Positions 1 to 8,556 of a stretch of DNA of 64,000 bases are shown piece by piece. Origin of the DNA: DASSTY01 sp035760645 (GTDB lineage Bacteria > Gemmatimonadota > Gemmatimonadetes > Gemmatimonadales > GWC2-71-9). A program made the position numbers and the translations under genes. The stretch spans positions 1 through 64,000 of the forward strand of contig DASTSO010000130.1 of assembly GCA_035760645.1 (NCBI GenBank), read 5' to 3'. The notes beneath the pieces are model-generated. The model saw nothing but the letters and a program-made list of their open reading frames with translations. It had not been told where the DNA came from and ran no database searches. Every line of letters begins with the position of its first letter. Within the stretch, counting starts at the first letter, position 1.

Positions 1-498
1 CAGAGCGGGCTCCTCGCGCGCCTGGGGCACGCCGCGGGGCTCGTCGCGACGCCGGCCGACATGCCGCCGCTGGTATATGATCGCTGGGGCATCGGCCTCG
101 TCCTCACGCTGGCGTGGAAGGAGACGCCCTTCCTCGCGCTCCTCGCCGTGTCGGTGCTCGCCACCCGCGGCCGCGCCCTCGAGGAGGCCGCGCGCGGGCT
201 GGGCGCCGGCACCGCGGCGCGGCTCCGCCGGGTGACGCTGCCGCTCCTCTGGCGCGGGCTGCTGCCGGGGGTGATCGCGGTGTTCGTCTTCGCGGCGGGC
301 TCGTTCGAGACCGCGCTCCTCCTCGCGCCGAGCGATCCGCTCGCGCTGCCGCTCCTCACGGCGGAGCGCGCCGAGAACCTCGGGCTCGACGCGCGGGCCG
401 ACGCGTTCGTCCTCGCCCTGCTCGCCTTCGCCGTAGCCGCGCTCGCCGTCGCCGCGCACGAGTGGGCCCGCGCGCGGTGGGAGGGCCTCGAGCAGTGA
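1..498 (+). CDS. ABC transporter permease, C-terminal part (5' truncated by window edge)
   Basis: The reading frame is open from the first base, so the N-terminus lies outside the window; the ATG at 61 is probably internal. The visible 165 residues hold hydrophobic segments and the cytoplasmic EAA loop (EEAARGLGAGT followed by RRVTLPLL), which docks onto the ATPase subunit in binding-protein-dependent importers. It is the first visible member of an operon: its TGA overlaps the start of a second permease by 4 bases, and an ATPase gene follows. The arrangement of two permeases plus a TOBE-type ATPase fits the thiamine, iron(III), spermidine and sulfate importer group. The substrate cannot be read from the sequence, and the binding protein would lie upstream of the window. 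Confidence 0.85.
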   Translation, partial: QSGLLARLGHAAGLVATPADMPPLVYDRWGIGLVLTLAWKETPFLALLAVSVLATRGRALEEAARGLGAGTAARLRRVTLPLLWRGLLPGVIAVFVFAAGSFETALLLAPSDPLALPLLTAERAENLGLDARADAFVLALLAFAVAALAVAAHEWARARWEGLEQ

Positions 499-1289
499 CG
501 CGCAACGGCCTCCTGCGCGCAGGTCTCCTCTGCGTGCTCGCCCTCTCGGCCGCGGCGCCGCTCGTCCTGCTCGTCGCCGCGTCCGTGGGGCGTGCCTGGT
601 TCTTCCCTGCCCTCCTGCCCACCGAGCTCGGCCTCGAGAGCTGGCGCGACGCGTTCGCGCCCGATGCACGCCTCGCCGGCGCCGCGGCCACGAGCCTCGT
701 CCTGGCGCTCGGCGTAGGCGCCGTCGCGCTCGGAGTGGCGGTGCCGGTGGGGCGCGCGCTCGCCGGTCTTGCCGGCTGGCCCCGCCGCCTCGCGGCCGCG
801 CTCGTCTTCCTGCCGGTCGCCGTGCCGCCGATCGCGCTCGCCACCGGGCTGCAGGTGACGCTCCTCCGCCTCGGCCTCGGCGGCACGCTCGTCGGCGTCC
901 TCCTCGCCCATGCGGTGCCCGCCGCGGGCTACGCCACGCTCTACGCGCTCGGCGTCTTCACCGCCTATGACCGGCGGCTCGACGAGCAGGCGCGCACGCT
1001 GGGCGCCCCGCCGCTCGAGGTGCTGCGGCGGGTGACGCTGCCGGTGCTCCGGCGTCCGCTGCTCGAGATCTTCGCGCTCGCCGCGCTCGTCTCCTGGGCC
1101 CAGGTGCCGCTCACCCTCGTGATCGGCGGCGGCACGGTGCGCACCCTGCCCGTCGAGGTCCTGGCCTATGTGCGCGCCGGCCAGGACCGCTGGGCCGCGA
1201 CGGGCGCCCTGCTCCTCGTGCTCCCGGCGCTCCTCGCACTCGGCCCCGTGGTTCTCGGGGCCCGCCGCACCGAGGCGGTGGCGCTGTGA
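495..1289 (+). CDS. ABC transporter permease
   Basis: Inner-membrane permease of 264 residues with about six hydrophobic segments. The EAA loop near residues 160-190 (DEQARTLGAPPLEVLRRVTL) is the contact site for the ATPase. The start is taken as the GTG at 495 because it gives a 4-base GTGA overlap with the upstream permease, the usual sign of translational coupling; longer in-frame versions would run through the upstream gene. It probably pairs with the preceding permease as the heterodimeric channel of one importer. The family is clear, but the substrate is not. Confidence 0.87.
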   Translation: MTRNGLLRAGLLCVLALSAAAPLVLLVAASVGRAWFFPALLPTELGLESWRDAFAPDARLAGAAATSLVLALGVGAVALGVAVPVGRALAGLAGWPRRLAAALVFLPVAVPPIALATGLQVTLLRLGLGGTLVGVLLAHAVPAAGYATLYALGVFTAYDRRLDEQARTLGAPPLEVLRRVTLPVLRRPLLEIFALAALVSWAQVPLTLVIGGGTVRTLPVEVLAYVRAGQDRWAATGALLLVLPALLALGPVVLGARRTEAVAL

Positions 1290-2362
1290 GCCCCCGCGAG
1301 GTGGACGCGCTCCAGTTGGAGACGCTCGCGGTCTCCTTCGGCGCCGATCCGGGGCTCGCGGACATCTCCTTCGCGCTCGCCGCCGGCGAGCGGCTCGTGC
1401 TGCTCGGCCCCTCGGGCGCGGGCAAGACCACGCTCCTCCGCGCGATCGCGGGGCTCGCCCCGGTGGCGAGCGGCCGCGTGCGCGTCGCCGGCGCCGACGT
1501 GACGACGACGCCGGCCGAGCGACGGGGCGCGGTCTACACGCACCAGGCGCCGCTCCTCTTCCCGCACCTCACCGTGGCGGAGAACGTCGCCTTCCCGCTC
1601 CGGGTGCGCGGGGTGGCGCGCGACACGATCGCGGCGCGGGTGGACGAGGCGCTCGCCGCGGTCCGGCTCGCGGGCTTCGGGCGGCGCGCGCCGCGGACGC
1701 TGAGCGGCGGCCAGCGTCAGCGCGTCGCGCTCGCCCGCGCGGTGGTGGCGGGGCCGCCCGTGCTCCTCCTCGACGAGCCGCTCAGCGCACTCGATCCGTC
1801 GCTGCGCGAGGAGATGCGCGCACTGCTGCTCGACCTGCAGGGGCGCTACCGTCCGGCGCTCGTCGTCGCCACGCACGACCTCGCCGACGCCGCGCGCCTC
1901 GGCGACCGCGTCGGCGTCCTCCTCGAGGGGCGTCTGCAGCAGCTCGCCCCGCCCGCGGTCCTCTTCCGGCATCCGGCGTCGCTCGCGGTCGCCCGCTTCC
2001 TGGGCATCCCGAACGAGGTGCGCGGCCACTGGGACGGTGCGTGCTTCGATTCGCCGCTCGGTGCGCTGCCGCTCCCCGGCGCGGTCGTCGGTGGGACGAT
2101 CGGTGCGAACGCCACGCCGGCGCGTCCCGGTCCGGTGGTGGCAGTGTTCCGCGCCGACGCCGTGCGGCTCACCCGGAGCGCCGCGGCACCCGCCGGCCAG
2201 GTGGTCGAGATTCTTCTGCACGTCGACCGCGCCTCGGTCCGTGTCCGTCTCGGAACGGTGACGCTCGAGGCGGCTGTCCCGGCCGCCGAGGCGCCGGCGA
2301 TCGGTGCGGTCGTGCACGTCGCGATCGACCCGCGCCTCGTGACCCTCTTCCCCCCAGACTGA
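1286..2362 (+). CDS. ABC transporter ATP-binding protein with C-terminal TOBE-like region
   Basis: Cytoplasmic ATPase of 358 residues energising the two upstream permeases. It shows Walker A (GPSGAGKT, residues 41-48), a Q-loop (YTHQAPLLFPH), the signature LSGGQ (139-143), Walker B (VLLLDE, about 159-164) with a D-loop SALD, and the switch His in ATHDLADA. About 125 residues after the ATPase core fit a TOBE regulatory domain, as in the MalK, PotA and FbpC group. Its GTG start overlaps the permease TGA by 4 bases. Only 35 bases separate its stop from the stop of a convergent gene, and I see no convincing terminator there. Confidence 0.9.
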   Translation: MSPREVDALQLETLAVSFGADPGLADISFALAAGERLVLLGPSGAGKTTLLRAIAGLAPVASGRVRVAGADVTTTPAERRGAVYTHQAPLLFPHLTVAENVAFPLRVRGVARDTIAARVDEALAAVRLAGFGRRAPRTLSGGQRQRVALARAVVAGPPVLLLDEPLSALDPSLREEMRALLLDLQGRYRPALVVATHDLADAARLGDRVGVLLEGRLQQLAPPAVLFRHPASLAVARFLGIPNEVRGHWDGACFDSPLGALPLPGAVVGGTIGANATPARPGPVVAVFRADAVRLTRSAAAPAGQVVEILLHVDRASVRVRLGTVTLEAAVPAAEAPAIGAVVHVAIDPRLVTLFPPD

Positions 2363-2397
2363 CGCCTCCGGCCCCCGCACGCGCGGAGCGTACGGGC

Positions 2398-2847
2398 TCA
2401 GCGTGCGACGACCGACAGCCGGTAGCCCGCGAGCGGCTGCGGCTGCAGGCTCACGCTCGAGGCGACCTGCTCGAGCGTGAGCCGGTAGCGCGTCCACCGC
2501 CCGACGTCCGGCACCTGCAGCGTGGCCACCGGCCCGGCGGCGAGCGGTCCGGTGAGGATGACGCGCGTCCGCATCGAATCGAGCGCCGCCTGGTAGACGG
2601 CGGCGCCGGCGAGCTCGGGCGCCGCCGCGACGGCGTGCACCGGCCCGCCCGTGACGACCAGCATCAGCGCGCCGTCGTCGGTGCGCGGCGTCGCGAGCAC
2701 GACGGTGAGCGTGCCGGCGGCCGGGGCCGGGGGCACGGGCCCCGACGGCCCGGTCGTTTCCCCGCCGCACCCGCCGGCGACGAGCGCGGCCGCGGCGACC
2801 ATGGCGGGCGCCGTGCCCAGAGCTCCGGCCAGGGCCCGCCGACTCAT
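2398..2847 (-). CDS. small putative lipoprotein, partner of the M6 protease gene
   Basis: A 149-residue protein with a long N-terminal hydrophobic stretch ending at Cys27 (LVAGGC), which resembles a lipoprotein signal although the -3 position is Ala rather than Leu. A Pro/Ala linker follows, then a beta-rich region of about 100 residues (TLTVVLATPRTDDGALMLVV onward). The start ATG overlaps the stop of the upstream M6 protease gene (ATGA), so the two are translationally coupled. The beta-rich layout and its pairing with a protease that ends in a dockerin-like motif make a cohesin-like or adaptor role conceivable, but I do not recognise the family and this is speculation. Confidence 0.7.
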   Translation of the reverse strand: MSRRALAGALGTAPAMVAAAALVAGGCGGETTGPSGPVPPAPAAGTLTVVLATPRTDDGALMLVVTGGPVHAVAAAPELAGAAVYQAALDSMRTRVILTGPLAAGPVATLQVPDVGRWTRYRLTLEQVASSVSLQPQPLAGYRLSVVAR

Positions 2848-4868
2848 CGCCGCCCTCGCCGGGTCGAGGGCGCGTCCGGTACCGCACGGGTCAGGGCGAG
2901 GAAGTCGCCGAGGTCGTAGACGCCGTTCCGATTGCCGGCGGCGTCGAGCCGGGCCGCCTGATCGGCGGTGAGCGCGGCGCGGCCGAGCAGGGCGGCGGCC
3001 GCCTGTGCCACGGTGAGCACGTCCACCACCGCGTAGCGGGCGACGAGCGTGTCGGGACGCTCGCCCGCCGTGAGCCGCTGCACGCGCGACCCGCCATTGC
3101 TCCACGCCGCGAAGTGCACCACCGCCCGCCCGTCCGCGCTCGTGACGAGCGAATCCGCCTCGATCGTCAGCGTGTCGCCCGGCGCGAGCACGTCGCCCCA
3201 CTGCGGCCACGCCGTGCCGCGCACCCGCACCGTCGCCCCGGCGCCGGCGCCGACCGGGTCGGGGGTGACGACCGAGCGCGGCCGGCGGAGGAAGCGGAAG
3301 ACGATCGGCCCCGCGCTCCCCGGTGCCACCTCGCGAATCGAGTCGATGGCGAAGCCGGCGAAGTCGCCGCCGCTCAGGAGCGCCGCCGGCACCGTCGTCG
3401 CGGCGAGCCTGTCGTTGCGCGCGGCGCCCGGGAATGGATCCCCGGTGTCCCCGCGGCTCGACGCACCGGCCCGGTCGAGCTGCGCGAGGCCGTCCGCCTG
3501 CAGCAGCGTGAGCCCGTGCACCGGTCCGGTGTTCACCGCGTTGTCGGCGTCGAAGCCGTGCAGTGCGAGCTGGCGCGGGCTCACCCGCCAGACGAGGAGT
3601 CCCGGGCCGAGGGACCGTGGGCCCCGCGCGGGGCTCATCGCGGCGGTGTCGCTCTCCTCCGCCTGGCGGTTCTCGAGGAGGAAGTACTCGTCGCGCTCCG
3701 GCAGCGGCACGAGGAGGACCGTGTCGGCGCTCGCCACCGGCGCCAGGCGTACCGTGCGGCTCGCGCGCAGGGTGTCGACCGCCACCCAGCCCAACTCGGC
3801 GAGCGACCACGCCTCGAGCCGCGCGGGACTCGCCGGGGTCGCGTAGTTGCCGCTGCCCATGAGCCCCCAGGCGCCGATGCCCTGCGTGCGCGTGCGGGGA
3901 TCGCCGGTGTCGTAGAGGTCCGGGAGCCCGAGGACGTGACCGGTCTCGTGCGCCAGCGTCCCGATCGGCAGCATCGCCCCGGCGGAGCAGGCGTCGTCGC
4001 CGCCGACGGCGCTCTGCAGGGTGTAGTCGTCGATGGTGAGGAAGCGACCCGGATGGCCCGCCCAGGGCGTGCGCGTCACGTAGGATGTCGCGCCGGTCAG
4101 CGCGCTCAGGGTGTAGCGATGGGCCCAGAGGTTGCTCGTGCCGCAGGCGCCATCGAGCTCGGGCTGCAGGAAGGCGGCGACGTCCACCACGCCGTCGTCG
4201 TCGCCGCTGTTCGGACGTCCGTCGGGGCCGTCGTCGTCGAAGGCGGCCCAGAGGGTATCGGCGCCGGGCCCGGCGTCGAGGCGCCGCAGCGCGTGGAGTA
4301 GGAGCTCGCCGAGCCGCCGGCCACCGTGCGGGCAGGGCGCGACGACGCCGATGCCGTGACAGCCGTCCTCATAGTAGGTATCGGGCTCGGGCGCCCGCAC
4401 CCAGTCGAAGACCGTGCCGTCGAGATGGAGCGCGTCGTTCGAGGCCTCGTCGAACCAGGTCGTGAGACTGTAGCCGCCGCCCACGCCGGGGCCATGGAAG
4501 AGGGCCGTGCGATACGCGGAGGGCGGAAAGGGCATCGGCGTCGGGCCCGCCGGCCCGCCGAGCGGGAAGGTGACGGGCACCACGGGGATCCCGAGCCGGC
4601 CCCCCAGGCGCAGGGCGCTTCCGGCCGCAGCGCGCGCGTTGAGGGCCGCTGCCGCGCCCTGCTGGAGCAGTCGCCGCCGCAACTCGCGCACGGCGCGGCC
4701 CCGTCCGCGCCATCCGCCGGTGGGGCGGAGATCGAGTCCCCGCACCTCGAAGCGGCCCGGCTCGCCGCGCGGATACTGCGCCGCGAGCGCGGGGGCGAGG
4801 GGGCCCAGGGCGGCGAGCGCTGCGAGGGGCGCCGCGAGGGAGGCGGCACGGAGGGCCACGTTGAGCAT
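2844..4868 (-). CDS. secreted M6-type (immune inhibitor A-like) metalloprotease
   Basis: Predicted exported zinc protease of 674 residues. The start is placed at the ATG at 4868 because it begins a classic signal peptide (hydrophobic to about residue 30, ending ALAAQ). The HExxH zinc motif is HETGHVLGLPD at residues 307-317, with the downstream aromatic/Met region expected of M6 peptidases (GAWGLMGSGNY). A beta-rich region follows. The C-terminal 25 residues contain LDAAGNRNGVYDLGDFLA, a calcium-loop-like motif reminiscent of half a type I dockerin repeat. It is co-transcribed with the small lipoprotein downstream. A likely role is degradation of external protein. Longer in-frame starts upstream would destroy the signal peptide and were rejected. 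Confidence 0.88.
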   Translation of the reverse strand: MLNVALRAASLAAPLAALAALGPLAPALAAQYPRGEPGRFEVRGLDLRPTGGWRGRGRAVRELRRRLLQQGAAAALNARAAAGSALRLGGRLGIPVVPVTFPLGGPAGPTPMPFPPSAYRTALFHGPGVGGGYSLTTWFDEASNDALHLDGTVFDWVRAPEPDTYYEDGCHGIGVVAPCPHGGRRLGELLLHALRRLDAGPGADTLWAAFDDDGPDGRPNSGDDDGVVDVAAFLQPELDGACGTSNLWAHRYTLSALTGATSYVTRTPWAGHPGRFLTIDDYTLQSAVGGDDACSAGAMLPIGTLAHETGHVLGLPDLYDTGDPRTRTQGIGAWGLMGSGNYATPASPARLEAWSLAELGWVAVDTLRASRTVRLAPVASADTVLLVPLPERDEYFLLENRQAEESDTAAMSPARGPRSLGPGLLVWRVSPRQLALHGFDADNAVNTGPVHGLTLLQADGLAQLDRAGASSRGDTGDPFPGAARNDRLAATTVPAALLSGGDFAGFAIDSIREVAPGSAGPIVFRFLRRPRSVVTPDPVGAGAGATVRVRGTAWPQWGDVLAPGDTLTIEADSLVTSADGRAVVHFAAWSNGGSRVQRLTAGERPDTLVARYAVVDVLTVAQAAAALLGRAALTADQAARLDAAGNRNGVYDLGDFLALTRAVPDAPSTRRGRR

Positions 4869-5225
4869 GGGCGGGAGCGCCACCGCGGGTGGCGCGCGGA
4901 ACCGGATCGGCGGGCGGCGGGTTCGCAGCACGATGACCTCGCGGGACCAGGCGGCGTGGGACCAGGGAGAAACGGAGCCGACCGGCCCAACGTAGGAGAC
5001 GGCGCGCGGGCCACGGCACCGGTTTCCCCCGCATGAGGCCATTTGCGCGCAACGCTGCGCGTGGCGCGCCCCTTGCACCGTCGGACGTCTCGACACTGCC
5101 GCCGGGAGGCGGCCGCGGGGACCGGGCCGTTCGGCTTGTGCCACCGGGCTCCGGACGCTAGTTTAAGCCATTCTGTTACAATGTGATGTGAGGCGTTCCC
5201 TCACACTCTTCGAGGCCGAGGTCAC
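4869..5225. other. divergent intergenic region with a possible promoter for the sphingolipid operon
   Basis: This 357-base gap separates the minus-strand protease gene from the plus-strand spt gene and must hold both promoters. On the plus strand a good -10-like hexamer TACAAT lies at 5177-5182, in a locally AT-rich patch 44 bases before the spt GTG; no clear -35 hexamer stands 16-18 bases upstream of it. I see no RNA gene, repeat or small coding region here. In the protease direction no convincing promoter was recognised. Confidence 0.4.
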
Positions 5226-6431
5226 GTGGAAACCCAGACCCTTCAACACGTCGCGCTGTTCGACAAATGCAAGCAGTTCACGGCAGCGCGAGAGATCCAG
5301 GCGGCGGGGCTCTACCCTTACTTCAAGCCGATCTCCGAGTCCGAGGACACGGTGGTCGTCATCGAGGGCAAGGACCGCATCATGCTGGGGTCGAACAACT
5401 ACCTCGGCCTGACGCACCATCCCAAGGTCCTCGAAGCGGCGCAGCGGGCGCTGCACCGCTACGGCTCCGGCTGCACCGGCAGCCGGTTCCTGAACGGCAC
5501 CCTCGACCTGCACGGGCAGCTCGAGCGGGCGCTGGCCGAGTTCCTCGGTAAGGAGGACTGCCTCGTCTTCTCGACCGGCTACCAGGCCAACCTGGGCGCC
5601 GTCTCGGGCCTCGTGGGCCGCGGCGACATCGTCTACCTCGACAAGCTCGACCACGCCTCGATCGTCGACGGCGCGAAGATGTCCTACGGCGAGACCGAGC
5701 GTTTCAACCACGGCGACCTGGGCCAGCTCGAGCGCAAGCTGGAGCGGCGCGGGGCGGCCCGGGGGGCGCTCGTCGTCGTGGACGGCGTCTACTCGATGGA
5801 GGGCAACATCGCCGACGTGCCGAACCTCCTGCAGGTCTGCAACCGGCAGGGCGCGGCGCTCATGGTGGACGACGCCCACGCCCTCGGCGTCATCGGGCCC
5901 AACGGCGACGGCACCGCGGCGCACTTCGGCCTCACCGACGAGGTGGACCTCATCTCGGGCACCTTCTCGAAGTCGCTCGCCTCGATCGGCGGCTTCGTCG
6001 CGGGCGACGAAAGCGTCATCCACTACCTCCGGCACCACAGCCGGCCGATGATCTTCACCGCCTCGCTCCCGCCGGCCAACACCGCGGGCGTCCTCGCCGC
6101 CCTCCAGGTGCTCCAGCAGGAGCCGGAGCGGCGCGAGCGGCTCTGGGCCAACACCCGGCGGCTGCACGAGGGCTTCCGGCGCCTCGGCTTCGACATCGGC
6201 CCCACCACCACGCCGATCGCGCCGGTGCTCATCGGGCCCATCGACAAGACCTTCCTCTTCTGGCGGAAGCTCTACGAGGCCGGGGTCTTCACCAACCCGG
6301 TCGCGCCGCCGGCGGTGCCGCCCAGCCAGTGCCGCCTGCGCACCAGCGTGATGGCGACGCACACGTTCGAGCAGATCGATTACGCCCTGGAGATCTTCGA
6401 GACGGTCGGCCGCGAGCTGGGGGTCATCTGA
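5226..6431 (+). CDS. spt: serine palmitoyltransferase (PLP-dependent alpha-oxoamine synthase)
   Basis: Cytoplasmic PLP enzyme of 401 residues, the first committed step of sphingolipid synthesis: serine plus acyl-thioester gives 3-ketosphinganine. The alpha-oxoamine synthase fold is plain: SNNYLGL near residue 57, GSGCTGSR, a His-containing DDAHALGV segment, and the PLP lysine K249 in GTFSKSLAS. On sequence alone 2-amino-3-ketobutyrate CoA ligase or BioF would be alternatives. The next two genes encode a ceramide-synthase-like GNAT protein and a CerR-like reductase, the bacterial ceramide gene set, which favours Spt. The start is a GTG at 5226, giving the normal family N-terminus. It is the first gene of a four-gene operon. 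Confidence 0.85.
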   Translation: METQTLQHVALFDKCKQFTAAREIQAAGLYPYFKPISESEDTVVVIEGKDRIMLGSNNYLGLTHHPKVLEAAQRALHRYGSGCTGSRFLNGTLDLHGQLERALAEFLGKEDCLVFSTGYQANLGAVSGLVGRGDIVYLDKLDHASIVDGAKMSYGETERFNHGDLGQLERKLERRGAARGALVVVDGVYSMEGNIADVPNLLQVCNRQGAALMVDDAHALGVIGPNGDGTAAHFGLTDEVDLISGTFSKSLASIGGFVAGDESVIHYLRHHSRPMIFTASLPPANTAGVLAALQVLQQEPERRERLWANTRRLHEGFRRLGFDIGPTTTPIAPVLIGPIDKTFLFWRKLYEAGVFTNPVAPPAVPPSQCRLRTSVMATHTFEQIDYALEIFETVGRELGVI

Positions 6432-6439
6432 CGACGGCG

Positions 6440-7570
6440 GTGGCCGCGGGGGTCGCCGTGCGGCCGGTGCACGGGCGCGGCGACCTCCGGAAGTTCATCG
6501 ACCTGCCCTATCGACTCCACGCGCGGGACCCTCTCTGGGTCCCGCCGTTGCGTCGGGACGTGGCGACGCTCCTCGATCGCCGGAAGAATCCCTTCTTCGA
6601 GCACGCCGAGGCGGAGTATTTCCTCGCCGAGCGCGGGGGCCGCGTCGTCGGCCGCATCGCCGCGATCCACAACCGGCTCCACAACGAGACGCACGAGGAC
6701 CGGGTCGGCTTTTTCGGCTTCTTCGAGGCCGAGAACGACCAGGCCGTGGCGGACGCGCTCCTGGACGAGGCGAGCCGCTGGGTGCGCGCCCGCGGGCTCG
6801 ACGTCCTGCGCGGTCCGGCGAGCTTCTCGGTCAACGACGAGTGCGCGCTCCTCGTCGAGGGCTTCGACACCCCGCCCACGCTCATGATGCCGTACAACCC
6901 GCCCTACTACGTCGAGCTGATCGAGGGCGCGGGCTTCGCCACGGCGAAGAACATGTACTGCTACGAGGGCACCGAGCCCACGGGCGAGCTGGCCGAGCGG
7001 CTGACGCGCGGCATCGAGCTCATCAAGAAGCGCTTCGGCGTCGAGCTCCGGGCGATCGACATGCGGGACTTCGCGGGCGAGGTCGAGCGCGTCAAGGCGA
7101 TCTACAACGCGGCCTGGGAAAAGAACTGGGGCTTCGTGCCGATGACCGAGCACGAGATCGACCACCTCGCCGAGCAGTTCAGGCCCGTCGTGGTGCCCGA
7201 TCTCGTGCCGTTCATCGTGAAGGACGGGAAGCCGATCGCCTTCGCCCTCGCGATGCCGGACCTCAACGTCGCCTTCAAAAGGAATCCGAACGGCGGCTTC
7301 CTGCGCGGGCTCGTCACCGTGCTCTACATGTTGAAGACGCGGAAGATCCACCGCCTCCGCGTCCTGCTCCTCGGCATCCTGCCCGAGTACCGCGGCAAGG
7401 GGCTCGATGCCGCGCTCTATCACTGGATCTGGCACCACGGCCTGGCGCACGGGATCACCTGGGGCGAGGCGGGCTGGATCCTCGAGGACAACGCGGCGAT
7501 GAACCTGGGCATGGAGAAGATCGGCTGGCGCCGGTACAAGACCTACCGGCTGTACGACCGCGTGGCATGA
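6440..7570 (+). CDS. GNAT-superfamily acyltransferase, probable bacterial ceramide synthase
   Basis: Protein of 376 residues resembling the YghO-like GNAT family to which the characterised bacterial ceramide synthase (bCerS, Caulobacter) belongs. Recognisable features are the N-terminal segment DLRKFIDLPYRLHARDPLWV with PPLRRDV after it, FFGFFEAENDQ, the region DVLRGPASFSVNDECALLV, and a C-terminal acetyl-CoA-like fold with LLLGILPEYRGKGLDAALY. The inferred role is N-acylation of the sphingoid base made by Spt. The frame has no ATG near its beginning. GTG at 6440 (9 bases after the spt stop) is chosen, with GTG 6458 as the alternative. Its stop overlaps the next start (ATGA). The function rests on operon context plus family resemblance. 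Confidence 0.78.
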   Translation: MAAGVAVRPVHGRGDLRKFIDLPYRLHARDPLWVPPLRRDVATLLDRRKNPFFEHAEAEYFLAERGGRVVGRIAAIHNRLHNETHEDRVGFFGFFEAENDQAVADALLDEASRWVRARGLDVLRGPASFSVNDECALLVEGFDTPPTLMMPYNPPYYVELIEGAGFATAKNMYCYEGTEPTGELAERLTRGIELIKKRFGVELRAIDMRDFAGEVERVKAIYNAAWEKNWGFVPMTEHEIDHLAEQFRPVVVPDLVPFIVKDGKPIAFALAMPDLNVAFKRNPNGGFLRGLVTVLYMLKTRKIHRLRVLLLGILPEYRGKGLDAALYHWIWHHGLAHGITWGEAGWILEDNAAMNLGMEKIGWRRYKTYRLYDRVA

Positions 7571-8556
7571 AGGCGCTCGTCACCGGCGCCACCGGCTTCC
7601 TCGGCAGCCATCTCGTCGACGCCCTCGTCGCCCGCGGCGACGACGTGACCGCCCTGATCCGCTCGCCCGGCAAGGCGCAGGGCCTCGCGCGCCAGGGGGT
7701 ACGGCTCGTCCGCGGCGACCTGCACGCGACCGAGGCGCTGGCCGAGGCGGTGGCCGACCAGGACGTGATCTACCACGTGGCCGGCGCCGTCGCCGCGCGC
7801 AACGAGGCCGAGTACCTGCACGCCAACCGCGACGGCACCGCGAACCTGCTCCGGGCGGCCGAGGGTGCGGCGCAGCGCGGCGGCCGCGCCCCGCGCTTCG
7901 TCCTCGTCAGCTCGATGGCCGCCGGCGGCCCCGCCCGTCCCGGCCGTCCCCGCACCGCCGACGAGCCCTCGGCGCCGGTGACGATGTACGGCCGCAGCAA
8001 GCTCGCCGGTGAGGAGGTCGTCCGCCGGAGCCCGCTGCCGTGGGCCATCCTCCGCCCGCCGACGATCTACGGCCCGCGCGACCGCGACAATCTCATCAAG
8101 ATCTTCAAGATCGCGCGCACGGGCGTGGTGCCGGTCTTCGGCAGCGGCTCGCAGGAGATCTCGGCCGTCTACGCCCCCGACCTCGCCGAGGCGCTCGTCG
8201 CCGCGGGCTCGAGCGATGCGGTGCTCGGCGGCACCTACTACGTGAACCACCCCGAGGTGCTCACGAGCGCCGGGCTCGTTCAGGCCGTCGCGCGCCTCAT
8301 GGGCCGCTCGCGCGCGCGGCTCGTGCCGATCCCCGAGTGGGCCGGCCGCCTCGCGCTCCACGTCACCGGCACGGCCGCCGCCGCCGCCAGGCGTGCGACG
8401 ATCCTCAACGCCGACAAGGCGAACGAGTTCTTCGAGGCCGCCTGGACCGGCGATCCCACGCCCTTCATGCGCGCCACCGGCTGGCACGCGGCGCACGACC
8501 TCGCCGCCGGGCTCGCCGAGACCTACGCCTGGTACCGCTCGGCTCGATGGCTCTAG
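7567..8556 (+). CDS. NAD(P)-dependent epimerase/dehydratase-type reductase, probable ceramide reductase CerR
   Basis: Extended short-chain dehydrogenase of 329 residues. It opens with a Rossmann motif (TGATGFLGSH, residues 6-15), has the catalytic YxxxK as YGRSK near residue 140, and an RPPTIYGPRD segment typical of NAD-dependent epimerases. In Caulobacter the third ceramide gene, cerR, encodes a member of this family that reduces the 3-keto group of the bacterial ceramide precursor; the same gene order here supports that role. The ATG overlaps the upstream stop by 4 bases, and its 3' end overlaps the PAP2 gene by 10 bases, so the four genes are almost certainly co-transcribed. Confidence 0.78.
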   Translation: MKALVTGATGFLGSHLVDALVARGDDVTALIRSPGKAQGLARQGVRLVRGDLHATEALAEAVADQDVIYHVAGAVAARNEAEYLHANRDGTANLLRAAEGAAQRGGRAPRFVLVSSMAAGGPARPGRPRTADEPSAPVTMYGRSKLAGEEVVRRSPLPWAILRPPTIYGPRDRDNLIKIFKIARTGVVPVFGSGSQEISAVYAPDLAEALVAAGSSDAVLGGTYYVNHPEVLTSAGLVQAVARLMGRSRARLVPIPEWAGRLALHVTGTAAAAARRATILNADKANEFFEAAWTGDPTPFMRATGWHAAHDLAAGLAETYAWYRSARWL

